Assembly: GCA_003235465.1 (NCBI GenBank)
Contig: QJWD01000367.1
Location: 1-5,604 of the forward strand
Length of the DNA: 5,604 nucleotides
Direction: 5' to 3'
Source of the DNA: Nitrospirota bacterium
Lineage (GTDB): Bacteria > Nitrospinota > Nitrospinia > Nitrospinales > VA-1
The notes under the pieces were generated by a model. The model did no database searches and had not been told where the DNA came from. It was given only the letters and a program-made list of their open reading frames with translations. Positions 1 through 5,604 of this stretch are shown piece by piece; the first letter of the stretch is position 1; each line of letters begins with the position of its first letter. The position numbers and the translations under genes are program-made.

Positions 1-2273
1 TTAAGTGGCTGGGCCTCAATCCCGAGGAATACAACCAGTGGGAACTCAGCTGGGCCGCCGGGCTTGGCGTCGAGGCGGCGGCGCTCGCCCTCGTGCTGCC
101 GCTTGCCCTGTGGTTTTTCTGGACCAGCCTCGCGCGCGTTCACAACCCCTGGAAGAAGGCCCTGTTCCTCGCGCTGCGCGCGCTGGCGTTCACGGTTCTG
201 GTTTGCGCCCTGTTCAAGCCGGAGCTCGAGGTGCGCAAGGGCCATTACCTGAAAAACTCCGTCGCCGTCCTTCTCGACGACACGAAGAGCCTGTCCATCA
301 CAACCTTTCCCGACGATACGCCGAGGATCGACCTCATACGCCGCGCCATCGAGGGCAACAGCGCCTATTTCGAGGCGCTCGCCGAAACCTTCAACGTGGA
401 TTTCTATTTTGCCTCGGATCGCATCAAGCAGGTGGAGAAAGGGCGCATCGCGGCGGATTACGACGCGCGCCAGCCCTTCACCGAGTTCGGCCGCGTGTTC
501 ACCGACTTAAAGAAGCAGTACGAGAAGCAGTCGCTCATGGGGGTGATGCTGTTTTCCGACGGCGCGGACTTGAGCCAGGAGCCGGGCGAGGTATCGGAGG
601 ATCTCAGGCTGGCGGTCGCCGCCCTCGGGAGCCCCGTCCACACCTTTCAGGCCGGCAGCAACGAGAACTTCAAGGACCTCGCCATCGAAACCGTCGACCA
701 GCCGGATTTCGGTTTCATCCAGCAGCCGGTCAACCTGTCGGTGATGGTCTCGGCCCAGGCGATGGGCAACAAGAACGTTTCCCTGGTGCTGAAGGAGGGG
801 GACAACGTCCTCGTGTCAAAAATCATCGAGGTGCGCGAAGGGGAAGGCAGCTACCCGGTGAACCTGAGCTTCACCCCCCGGGTGCTCGGCAAGCGCGTGT
901 ACAGTTTATCGCTGCCGCTGTTCGCCGGCGAGTCCATCGCCAGCAACAACCGGCGCGAGTTCCAGGTGAAGGTCGTCCCCGACCGCATCCGCGTGCTTCA
1001 CCTGAACGGCCGGCCGGCGTGGGATTCGCGCTTCCTGCGCGAGGTGCTGGTGAACAACCCCAAGGTGGACCTGTTGTCCTTCTTCATTCTGCGCACCCTG
1101 GGTGACGACGTGGCCGCATCCACCACCGAGCTCAGCCTCATTCCGTTTCCCTCGAACCTGCTGTTCACCGATTACCTGAACTCGTTCGATCTCGTGATCT
1201 TTCAGAATTTCAAGTACTCGCCGTTCATCGAGAAAAAGCACCTGGAAAACGTCAAGGCCTTCGTCGAAGAGGGCGGGGCGTTTCTGATGATTGGCGGCGA
1301 CCTGTCGTTTCAGGGCGGCGGTTACGAGCGCACCGCCATCGAGGACATCCTGCCGGTGTCGCTCGGCCGCGAGAACAACACCTGGAAGAAGGGGGACTTC
1401 GCCGCCCGGCCGGTGAAGGGGTTTCTCGGCCACCCCATTCTGCGCCTGGAAAAAGACGACGCCGCCAACGAGAAGATATGGCAATCCCTCCCCAAGCTCT
1501 CGACGCAAAACGCGGGCCAGCGGGCCGGGGCCGGCGCGCAGGTGCTGCTCGAGCGCGGGCCGGGGCAGCCCGTGCTGGCGGTGGCCAGGAAGGGGAAGGG
1601 GCGGGTGGCGGCCATCGCCACCGATTCGCTGTGGAACTGGAACTTCCGCCGCGTTGGCGAGGGCGGCAGCGGCCGCTATTACCAGAAATTCTGGAACAAC
1701 ATGGTTGCCTGGCTTTCCGGCGACCCCGCCACCCAAATGCTGCAGCTCGAAAGCGACCGCGATAAATACCGCGAGGGCGACGAGGTGCTCATCAAGGTTC
1801 GCGTGCTGAAGGAGGATTACCAGCCCGCCCGGGGCGAAGCGGTGACGCTCAGCCTCACCCGGCCCGCGGGCGGGGTGGACAAGCACGCGCTTAACGCCGA
1901 CGAGAAGGGCGAGATCGCCTTCCGCTTCACGCCGGAGGCGGAGGGCTTTTACCGCGCCCGCGCCGAGGTGAAACGGGGACGCGAAACCCTGAAGGCGGAA
2001 GCCGGTTTTGGCGTGTTCGGCGAAACGGCGGAATTTCAGAAGCCGCTGGTCAACGGCGGCCTGCTCGAACAGATCGCCCGCATCAGCGGCGGCACCTCGA
2101 CCGTCCTCGACCCGGCGGCGGACTTTTCCGGCGCCCGCTTCGACAACCCGGAGGTTTTGGTGAAGACCCGCAGCAAGACCTTCTCCCTGTGGGACAACTG
2201 GGGCGTCTGGGGTCTCATCGCCGGCGCGCTCTTCCTCGAATGGTGGATGAGGAGGAAAGCCGGTTTGAGCTGA
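1..2273 (+). CDS. Membrane-anchored VWA / glutamine-amidotransferase-like protein (5' end outside window)
   Basis: The frame is open to the left edge (first full codon at 3) and gives 756 residues before TGA. No ATG or GTG occurs in frame before the GTG at 93, which lies inside the first membrane helix, so the true start is upstream, probably by only a few codons. Numbering from base 3: membrane helices at about 18-42 and 53-71; a VWA-like domain from about 80, with a MIDAS-like DDTKS (92-96, Thr for the usual first Ser) and a later FSDG (184-187); a beta-rich linker; a glutamine-amidotransferase-like domain at about 330-575 (VLHLNGRPAWDSRFL, then GGAFLMIGGDLSF); an Ig-like beta-rich stretch at about 580-670; and a final helix at 733-749 followed by RRK. 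The only cysteine is residue 68, inside helix 2, so glutaminase chemistry is not possible and the domain is probably structural or ligand-binding. Family members (PF07090-like) usually accompany MoxR and DUF58 genes. The exact role is unknown; an envelope scaffold or chaperone function is inference. Confidence 0.88.
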   Translation, partial: KWLGLNPEEYNQWELSWAAGLGVEAAALALVLPLALWFFWTSLARVHNPWKKALFLALRALAFTVLVCALFKPELEVRKGHYLKNSVAVLLDDTKSLSITTFPDDTPRIDLIRRAIEGNSAYFEALAETFNVDFYFASDRIKQVEKGRIAADYDARQPFTEFGRVFTDLKKQYEKQSLMGVMLFSDGADLSQEPGEVSEDLRLAVAALGSPVHTFQAGSNENFKDLAIETVDQPDFGFIQQPVNLSVMVSAQAMGNKNVSLVLKEGDNVLVSKIIEVREGEGSYPVNLSFTPRVLGKRVYSLSLPLFAGESIASNNRREFQVKVVPDRIRVLHLNGRPAWDSRFLREVLVNNPKVDLLSFFILRTLGDDVAASTTELSLIPFPSNLLFTDYLNSFDLVIFQNFKYSPFIEKKHLENVKAFVEEGGAFLMIGGDLSFQGGGYERTAIEDILPVSLGRENNTWKKGDFAARPVKGFLGHPILRLEKDDAANEKIWQSLPKLSTQNAGQRAGAGAQVLLERGPGQPVLAVARKGKGRVAAIATDSLWNWNFRRVGEGGSGRYYQKFWNNMVAWLSGDPATQMLQLESDRDKYREGDEVLIKVRVLKEDYQPARGEAVTLSLTRPAGGVDKHALNADEKGEIAFRFTPEAEGFYRARAEVKRGRETLKAEAGFGVFGETAEFQKPLVNGGLLEQIARISGGTSTVLDPAADFSGARFDNPEVLVKTRSKTFSLWDNWGVWGLIAGALFLEWWMRRKAGLS

Positions 2274-2296
2274 GCCCGCAAGCCGAGCGATTGCCG

Positions 2297-2325
2297 TTGT
2301 GCCACGATACGTTTTCGGGTAATAT
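2297..2325 (+). promoter_or_regulatory. Weak sigma-70-like promoter candidate before the PLD-like gene
   Basis: In the 120-base gap between the two large genes, TTGTGC (2297-2302) is followed after 17 bases by TAATAT (2320-2325). The matches to consensus are about 3/6 and 4/6 with ideal spacing. Initiation near 2332 would leave a leader of about 60 bases before the ATG at 2394. I see no convincing terminator in this gap, so read-through from the upstream gene is equally possible. Confidence 0.3.
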
Positions 2326-2393
2326 CGGCGCGGGTGCGATTTCCCTTCCCGGGGCTGCCCGTCCTCACGCGTTCCTAACAGATCTTCCCTAGA

Positions 2394-3737
2394 ATGAATT
2401 CCATGCAGACATCCGGAAAAAGCGGCCTGAATATTCGAGAATGGGTGCGGGACCGCATCATCTTCCTCGCCCTAGTCATCTTCCTCGTAGGCGCGGCGGT
2501 CTATATTGGCGCGGACCGGTTTTTCGATCACGAGAGCATGTGGCTGCACCCGGTGAAGGAGTTCGCTCTCCTGATCTCCCTCATCGGCGTGGTGTCGCTC
2601 GGCTACGAACTGTTTCTTCGCGAGATGACGTTCCGCGAATACAAGGACGCGCTCCGGGAGATCGTCAACCCGGATGCGGTGCGCCTCGGCATCCAGGGGT
2701 TTTACAAGAACCGCTCGGAGCTTGGCCAGGCGTCGTCGTTCGAACAGTTGTTTCGCGGCGTCAAGCGGGAGATCTTCATCGGCGGCTCGTCGTTGCTTTC
2801 CATCTCCACCGCGAGCCGGGAACTGCTCAAGGAAAAGGTGCGGGAGGGCGTCACGGTGAAGCTCCTGCTGATGAATCCGGATTCGCCGGTGGTGGAGCTG
2901 ATCACCAAGCAGGGCAGCGGCAAGGCGACTTTTCTGAACGAAATCAAAACCTCGCTGCTGCTCCTGCAGAAGGTCCAGCACGAGCTCGAAAGCGGCGGCG
3001 GCGAACCCTCCGGCAAGCTCCTCGTCCACACCTACGACATCATTCCCTCGCATTCGTTCATTTCCATCGACCAGGGCGACCGCGGCGGCATCATCATCGC
3101 CGACATCGGCCCCTACCTCGGCCGCAGCACGCCCCGGCCGAGCATGCTGGTGATCAACAAGAAAGACGGCATGTACGAATACTGGCAGGAGATGAACGAC
3201 CTCATGTGGGAGGCCAGCCGGCCGGTGGAGGTCAAGGGCTCGGCGCCCCGGAGCGGGGCCACGGAAACCCTCGTGTTCAACAGCGACAAGACCACCGAGT
3301 ATTTCGATACCGCGCACGATGCCTGGCGCGGTGCTTCCATCTGCGAGATGGACAAGGGCTGGAAAGGCATCAAGGGCAGCCAGTGGATCTGGATTCGCGA
3401 GACGGTGACCCTCGAGGAGGCGAAAACCGGCAGCCAAAACAGGTTCCGACAGCGCTTTCACATCCCCGCTGGCAAGAGCGCGCGCGTCATCCGGGCCGAG
3501 TTGCTGGTGCGGTCCGACGATGTTTGCCACATCACCGTCAACGACGTTGGCATGAGGCAGGAGTACGGCGGCGCCGACTACCCCGACGCCTTCGTCATCG
3601 ATATCAGCAAATTCCTACACGACGGGGGAAACACGATTTTCTTCGAACTGCTTTCCTTCGCCAAGCCCGACGCGGAGGCCCCCGGCGACAACCGCACCGG
3701 GCTCATTTTCCGCCTGCATATCGAATACCCCCTCTAA
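2394..3737 (+). CDS. Two-helix membrane protein with PLD-like (DUF5919-like) domain and C-terminal galactose-binding-like beta-sandwich
   Basis: 447 residues. The frame is closed by TAA at 2376, so the ATG at 2394 is the first start; the ATG at 2403 is an alternative. Neither has a clear Shine-Dalgarno sequence. Membrane helices lie at about 21-40 and 56-74. Basic residues before helix 1 and after helix 2 suggest that both termini are cytoplasmic. Residues about 112-275 resemble the PLD-like fold: SFEQLFRGVKREIFIGG, an alpha/beta unit with VKLLLMNPDSPVVELI, a helix at about 180-200, then IIPSHSFISIDQGDRGGIII. The HxK(x4)D catalytic motif is not intact: His220 is followed by SFIS rather than by x-Lys, so nuclease or phospholipase activity is doubtful. 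Residues about 322-447 are Trp-rich and beta-rich (GSQWIWIRETVTL, FRQRFHIPAG, AELLVRSDDVCHITVNDVG, GGNTIFFELLSFA), the pattern of a galactose-binding-like jelly roll. It appears monocistronic. Function is unknown; a membrane-associated sensor or nucleotide/lipid-binding role is inference. Domain assignments are by eye. Confidence 0.85.
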   Translation: MNSMQTSGKSGLNIREWVRDRIIFLALVIFLVGAAVYIGADRFFDHESMWLHPVKEFALLISLIGVVSLGYELFLREMTFREYKDALREIVNPDAVRLGIQGFYKNRSELGQASSFEQLFRGVKREIFIGGSSLLSISTASRELLKEKVREGVTVKLLLMNPDSPVVELITKQGSGKATFLNEIKTSLLLLQKVQHELESGGGEPSGKLLVHTYDIIPSHSFISIDQGDRGGIIIADIGPYLGRSTPRPSMLVINKKDGMYEYWQEMNDLMWEASRPVEVKGSAPRSGATETLVFNSDKTTEYFDTAHDAWRGASICEMDKGWKGIKGSQWIWIRETVTLEEAKTGSQNRFRQRFHIPAGKSARVIRAELLVRSDDVCHITVNDVGMRQEYGGADYPDAFVIDISKFLHDGGNTIFFELLSFAKPDAEAPGDNRTGLIFRLHIEYPL

Positions 3738-3847
3738 TTCCCCGCCGCCGGGCCCGTTTTACCTCACCCCGGCCTTGTTTTCATCCCTGCCAGCGCCGTC
3801 CTTGAAGCAACAGGAAGGCCCCCCGGCAGCCCCCGGCCCCATACCGC

Positions 3848-3896
3848 AAGCGGCGCTTCCGCTGCCTCCGGCTGCTTTAAGGAAACCCCTTTTTTT
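3848..3896 (+). terminator. Weak intrinsic terminator candidate after the PLD-like gene
   Basis: AAGCGGC (3848-3854) can pair with GCTGCTT (3871-3877, one G-U), and a second small stem AAGG/CCTT (3879-3882 with 3888-3891) leads directly into a run of seven T (3890-3896). A further possible stem AACCC/GGGTT (3884-3888 with 3902-3906) precedes another six T at 3913-3918. No single stem is strong, so the terminator is tentative, although the position, about 110 bases past the stop, is sensible. Confidence 0.35.
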
Positions 3897-3958
3897 ATTT
3901 AGGGTTACGGAATTTTTTCAAAGCGGCCGAGGGGCCGGGGAAGGAGGCAATTCTGTTA

Positions 3959-3986
3959 TTGACAGGGTAAGGAAGGCTGATATAAT
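3959..3986 (+). promoter_or_regulatory. Consensus sigma-70 promoter with extended -10, driving nuoABC
   Basis: TTGACA (3959-3964) matches the -35 consensus 6/6. A 16-base spacer follows, then TATAAT (3981-3986), a 6/6 match to the -10. TGA at 3978-3980 directly before it forms the extended -10 element (TGn). Transcription would start at about 3992-3994, some 160 bases before nuoA. It is the only strong promoter seen in the window and points into the complex I operon. Confidence 0.8.
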
Positions 3987-3991
3987 CGCCA

Positions 3992-4154
3992 ATCCAATGA
4001 CTTTCTGCCCGCTTGGAAAGCCTAGATGCTAAGATTGGCAAGGTTCCTGGCCTCGGGTATGGGGCCGGGGAGCGCCTGGGTTAAGGCGCGTTGATTTTAA
4101 TTATCAATATAGTTCCTCCCCGCGCGGGATCCCTCTCGCGCCGGGTTCACGACC
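3992..4154 (+). promoter_or_regulatory. Structured 5' leader of the nuo mRNA (four potential hairpins)
   Basis: From the predicted start to the nuoA ATG, about 160 bases contain four successive pairings. (1) CCAAT 3994-3998 with ATTGG 4034-4038, enclosing CTTTC 4001-4005 with GAAAG 4016-4020. (2) TTCCTGGCC 4044-4052 with GGCCGGGGA 4063-4071: nine pairs including two G-U, with a 10-base loop. (3) GCGCCT 4072-4077 with AGGCGC 4084-4089: six perfect pairs and a 6-base loop, abutting hairpin 2 and followed by GTTGATTTTAATT. (4) CCCGCGCG 4119-4126 with CGCG 4137-4140 and CGGG 4142-4145 (one bulged C), ending 9 bases before the nuoA ATG. I recognise no known riboswitch class. A regulatory role, for example attenuation at hairpin 3 or translational masking at hairpin 4, is inference. 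Confidence 0.45.
4091..4107. repeat. AT-rich inverted repeat TTGAT-N7-ATCAA in the nuo leader
   Basis: TTGAT (4091-4095) and ATCAA (4103-4107) form perfect outer arms around TTTAATT in an AT-rich island set in GC-rich DNA. The arms resemble FNR half-sites, but the gap is 7 rather than 4 bases and the site lies about 100 bases downstream of the predicted transcription start, so classical FNR control is unlikely. It could be a site for another dimeric regulator, or merely the U-rich tail of leader hairpin 3. Confidence 0.35.
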
Positions 4155-4508
4155 ATGAGTGAATATTTCTTCATCTCACTTTTTGCCGTGGTTGCCCTGG
4201 TGGTCATCGGCGCCCTCCTGGTGCTGTCCACCATACTGGGGCCGAGAAACCCCAGCCCCCAAAAATTGATCCCCTATGAATGTGGTATGATCCCCCAGGA
4301 AGAAGCCAAGGGGCGTTACCCCGTGCGCTTCGCCACCATCGCCATGCTATTCATTATATTCGACGTGGAGGTGGTGTTCATGTACCCCTGGGCCGTCGCC
4401 CTCGACCAGCTCAAGCTGTTCGGGCTGGTGGAGATGGTCATTTTTATTGCGATTCTGGGCGTGGCGTACGTCTACATCTGGGGACGAGGAGGTTTGGAAT
4501 GGGATTGA
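4155..4508 (+). CDS. nuoA: NADH-quinone oxidoreductase subunit A (complex I)
   Basis: 117 residues, a normal full length for NuoA. It is one of the small membrane-arm subunits of proton-pumping complex I, lying near the junction with the peripheral arm and the quinone channel. Three membrane helices are visible at about 5-28, 60-80 and 89-109. The loop between the first two holds the family hallmark PYECG (40-44), with Cys43 in the mobile loop near the quinone site, and KGRYPVRFA (52-60). Helix 2 carries the conserved acidic pair in FDVEVVF (Asp70, Glu72). The protein ends in LEWD. The ATG at 4155 is the only reasonable start, yet its upstream bases contain no Shine-Dalgarno motif, only the foot of a leader hairpin. 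It is first in the operon and its end overlaps nuoB by 10 bases, which suggests coupled translation. Identification is secure. Confidence 0.97.
   Translation: MSEYFFISLFAVVALVVIGALLVLSTILGPRNPSPQKLIPYECGMIPQEEAKGRYPVRFATIAMLFIIFDVEVVFMYPWAVALDQLKLFGLVEMVIFIAILGVAYVYIWGRGGLEWD
4487..4492 (+). promoter_or_regulatory. Strong ribosome binding site of nuoB
   Basis: AGGAGG lies six bases before the ATG at 4499, inside the end of nuoA. It fixes the nuoB start at 4499, although the reading frame stays open much further upstream (to about 4280). Confidence 0.85.
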
Positions 4509-5083
4509 TCGATTTTGCCGTCGACAAGTTCGAGGAAGAAATCAACAATTTGAAGTTGAACGTCAAGGATGCCGTCGAGGCGATGGATTATGAGTTTTCC
4601 GGCGCCGTTTACGACAGCATTTTGACCACCAAGCTCGGCAAGGTGGTGGGCTGGGCGCAGAAAAACGCCCTGTGGCCGGCCACCTTCGGGCTTGCCTGCT
4701 GCGCCATCGAGATGATGGCCATGGCCAACTCCCGCTGGGACGCCGCCCGCTTCGGCGCCGAGGTCTTTCGCGCCTCGCCCCGGCAGGCGGACCTGATGAT
4801 CGTCTCCGGCCGGGTTTCGCAGAAGATGGCCCCCGTCCTCAAGCAGATCTACGACCAGATGCCGGAGCCGAAATGGGTCATCTCCATGGGGGCCTGCGCC
4901 TCCTGCGGCGGCATCTTCAACAACTACTCCATCGTCCAGGGGGTGGATCGGGTGGTGCCCGTCGACGTGTACGTGCCCGGCTGCCCGCCCGGCCCGGAAG
5001 CCCTCCTGTACGGCATCATCAAGCTGCAGGAAAAAATCATGATGGAAGCCGGCACCGCGAAGGCCAAGAAGAGGGCGGCATGA
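4499..5083 (+). CDS. nuoB: NADH-quinone oxidoreductase subunit B (complex I, cluster N2)
   Basis: 194 residues. This peripheral-arm subunit holds the last iron-sulfur cluster, N2 [4Fe-4S], which hands electrons to quinone. The expected ligands are present: the adjacent pair Cys67-Cys68 in [10 protein letters not shown], Cys133 in MGACASCGG and Cys162 in VPGCPP. Other family features are [19 protein letters not shown] (85-102) with its conserved Arg residues, and [11 protein letters not shown]. Two points are unusual: a further cysteine, Cys136, three residues after ligand Cys133, and Gly165 in CPPGPEA where most NuoB proteins have Arg (CPPRPEA). The first 45 residues are a charged extension, and the C-terminal tail is basic (KAKKRAA). 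The start is set by AGGAGG and the overlap with nuoA. The stop overlaps the nuoC start as ATGA. The family is certain. Confidence 0.97.
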   Translation: MGLIDFAVDKFEEEINNLKLNVKDAVEAMDYEFSGAVYDSILTTKLGKVVGWAQKNALWPATFGLACCAIEMMAMANSRWDAARFGAEVFRASPRQADLMIVSGRVSQKMAPVLKQIYDQMPEPKWVISMGACASCGGIFNNYSIVQGVDRVVPVDVYVPGCPPGPEALLYGIIKLQEKIMMEAGTAKAKKRAA

Positions 5084-5604
5084 CGAGCGAGGAAATCGTC
5101 CGGACGGTGACGGAGGCCCTGGGGGATAAAATCCAGCGGGGCGAGGTGGCGCTGGGCGACGCGGTGCTGTTTCTCGCGCCCGACAACCTGCTCGAGGTGG
5201 CCACCCACCTGAAGAACGACCCCGAGCTGGCGTTCGACTACCTGTCCCACATCACCGGGGTCGACTACCTGGATGAGGAACGCGAGCCGCGCTTCGACGC
5301 CGTCTACGAGTTTCATTCCATGGACCACAACCACTCCGTCCGCCTGCGCGTCGGCCTGGAGGAGGACAACCCGAGCGTGCCCACCTTAACCGGCCTGTGG
5401 GCGGCGGCGGTTTACCCCGAACGCGAGCTGTACGACATGTTCGGCTTCACCATCACCGGCCTCGACAACACGAAGCGGCTGATCATGCCCGAGGGCTGGG
5501 AAGGCTTTCCGCTCAGGAAGGACTACCCGCTCATCACCGAAGACATCGCCTTTTCGCACAACCGGGATTACAAGCGGGAACTGGTGAAATCCAAGCCGCC
5601 GACC
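5080..5604 (+). CDS. nuoC: NADH-quinone oxidoreductase subunit C, 30 kDa type (3' end outside window)
   Basis: 175 residues are visible with no stop before the window edge. NuoC is a cofactor-free subunit of the complex I peripheral arm that packs against NuoB and NuoD. The diagnostic 30 kDa-subunit signature is complete: [11 protein letters not shown] (113-123), then [19 protein letters not shown] (132-150). Upstream, HITGVDYL and FDAVYEFHS fit the family's alpha/beta fold. The ATG shares bases with the nuoB TGA (ATGA, 4-base overlap), and GAGGG at 5071-5075 is a modest ribosome site. The domain is essentially finished by about residue 150, so the gene either ends soon after the window or continues into a NuoCD fusion as in enterobacteria. 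The window cannot tell which. Confidence 0.96.
   Translation, partial: MTSEEIVRTVTEALGDKIQRGEVALGDAVLFLAPDNLLEVATHLKNDPELAFDYLSHITGVDYLDEEREPRFDAVYEFHSMDHNHSVRLRVGLEEDNPSVPTLTGLWAAAVYPERELYDMFGFTITGLDNTKRLIMPEGWEGFPLRKDYPLITEDIAFSHNRDYKRELVKSKPPT

Larger units (their letters stand above)
3738..4154. other. 417-base intergenic region without a supported gene
   Basis: This is the only long non-coding stretch. Its left part (3738-3840) is C-rich and shows nothing I can name. The middle (3848-3918) has a hairpin and two T-runs that may end transcription from the PLD-like gene. A short hairpin (CGGCC 3924-3928, GAGG loop, GGCCG 3933-3937) lies just before the promoter at 3959-3986. The right part is the structured nuo leader. 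An open frame at 3775-4032 crosses this region, but its low-complexity Pro/Ala-rich product and its span across the promoter argue against a gene. Confidence 0.7.

Noticed and set aside
5..1105. Alternative + strand frame of 366 codons at the left edge.
   Set aside because: Its Arg/Gly/Pro-rich product without hydrophobic or domain pattern is typical of an out-of-frame reading of GC-rich coding DNA.
906..1886. Long minus-strand open frame inside the VWA-like gene.
   Set aside because: It is a shadow of the GC-rich + strand gene, with no recognisable domain; the + strand protein has clear membrane helices and motifs. The same applies to 2472-3530 on the minus strand.
3775..4032. An 85-codon open frame in the intergenic region before nuoA.
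   Set aside because: The product is low-complexity and Pro/Ala/Gly-rich, has no ribosome site, and runs across the T-runs and the consensus promoter.
3931..4071. Direct repeat of GGGGCCGGGGA at 3931-3941 and 4061-4071.
   Set aside because: Eleven bases of simple G/C sequence in a GC-rich gap; one copy is part of a leader hairpin arm, and chance is a sufficient explanation.
4091..4107. FNR-type binding site (TTGAT...ATCAA).
   Set aside because: The half-site spacing is 7 bases instead of 4, and the site lies about 100 bases downstream of the predicted transcription start.
4280..4498. A longer N-terminus for NuoB starting at 4280.
   Set aside because: It would overlap most of nuoA and add an Arg/Gly/His-rich segment; AGGAGG before 4499 and the normal family length support the short start.
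1..5604. CRISPR arrays, tRNA or rRNA genes, insertion sequences and phage genes.
   Set aside because: I found no regularly spaced repeats, cloverleaf patterns, transposase motifs or terminal inverted repeats on either strand.

Overview
The window is GC-rich, densely coding bacterial DNA with every supported gene on the + strand. It looks like a Gram-negative chromosome. The VWA/glutamine-amidotransferase-like membrane protein and a separate nuoA-nuoB-nuoC order occur together in several such phyla (deltaproteobacteria-like groups, Nitrospinota, Acidobacteriota), but I cannot name a taxon from sequence alone.

Region 1 (1-2273) is the 3' part, probably almost all, of a gene for a large membrane-anchored protein. 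It has two N-terminal membrane helices, a von Willebrand A-like domain, a glutamine-amidotransferase-like domain without a catalytic cysteine, a beta-rich C-terminal part and a final membrane helix. Such proteins usually sit beside MoxR ATPase and DUF58 genes, which would lie upstream of this window. Region 2 (2394-3737) is one gene for an unusual two-helix membrane protein. It carries a degenerate phospholipase-D-like domain (DUF5919-like) and a C-terminal beta-sandwich resembling galactose-binding domains. A weak promoter candidate lies in the 120-base gap before it.

Region 3 (3738-4154) is a 417-base gap without a convincing gene. It holds a weak terminator candidate, then a textbook sigma-70 promoter (TTGACA, 16-base spacer, TGA-TATAAT) and a leader of about 160 bases that can fold into four consecutive hairpins ending 9 bases before nuoA.

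Region 4 (4155-5604) is the start of the respiratory complex I operon. nuoA and nuoB overlap by 10 bases, nuoB and nuoC overlap by 4, and nuoC runs off the window. NuoA is a membrane subunit. NuoB (holder of cluster N2) and NuoC belong to the peripheral arm that passes electrons to quinone. The strong promoter and structured leader are well placed to drive and tune the whole operon. The most unusual items are the phospholipase-D-like/beta-sandwich membrane protein and the nuo leader.
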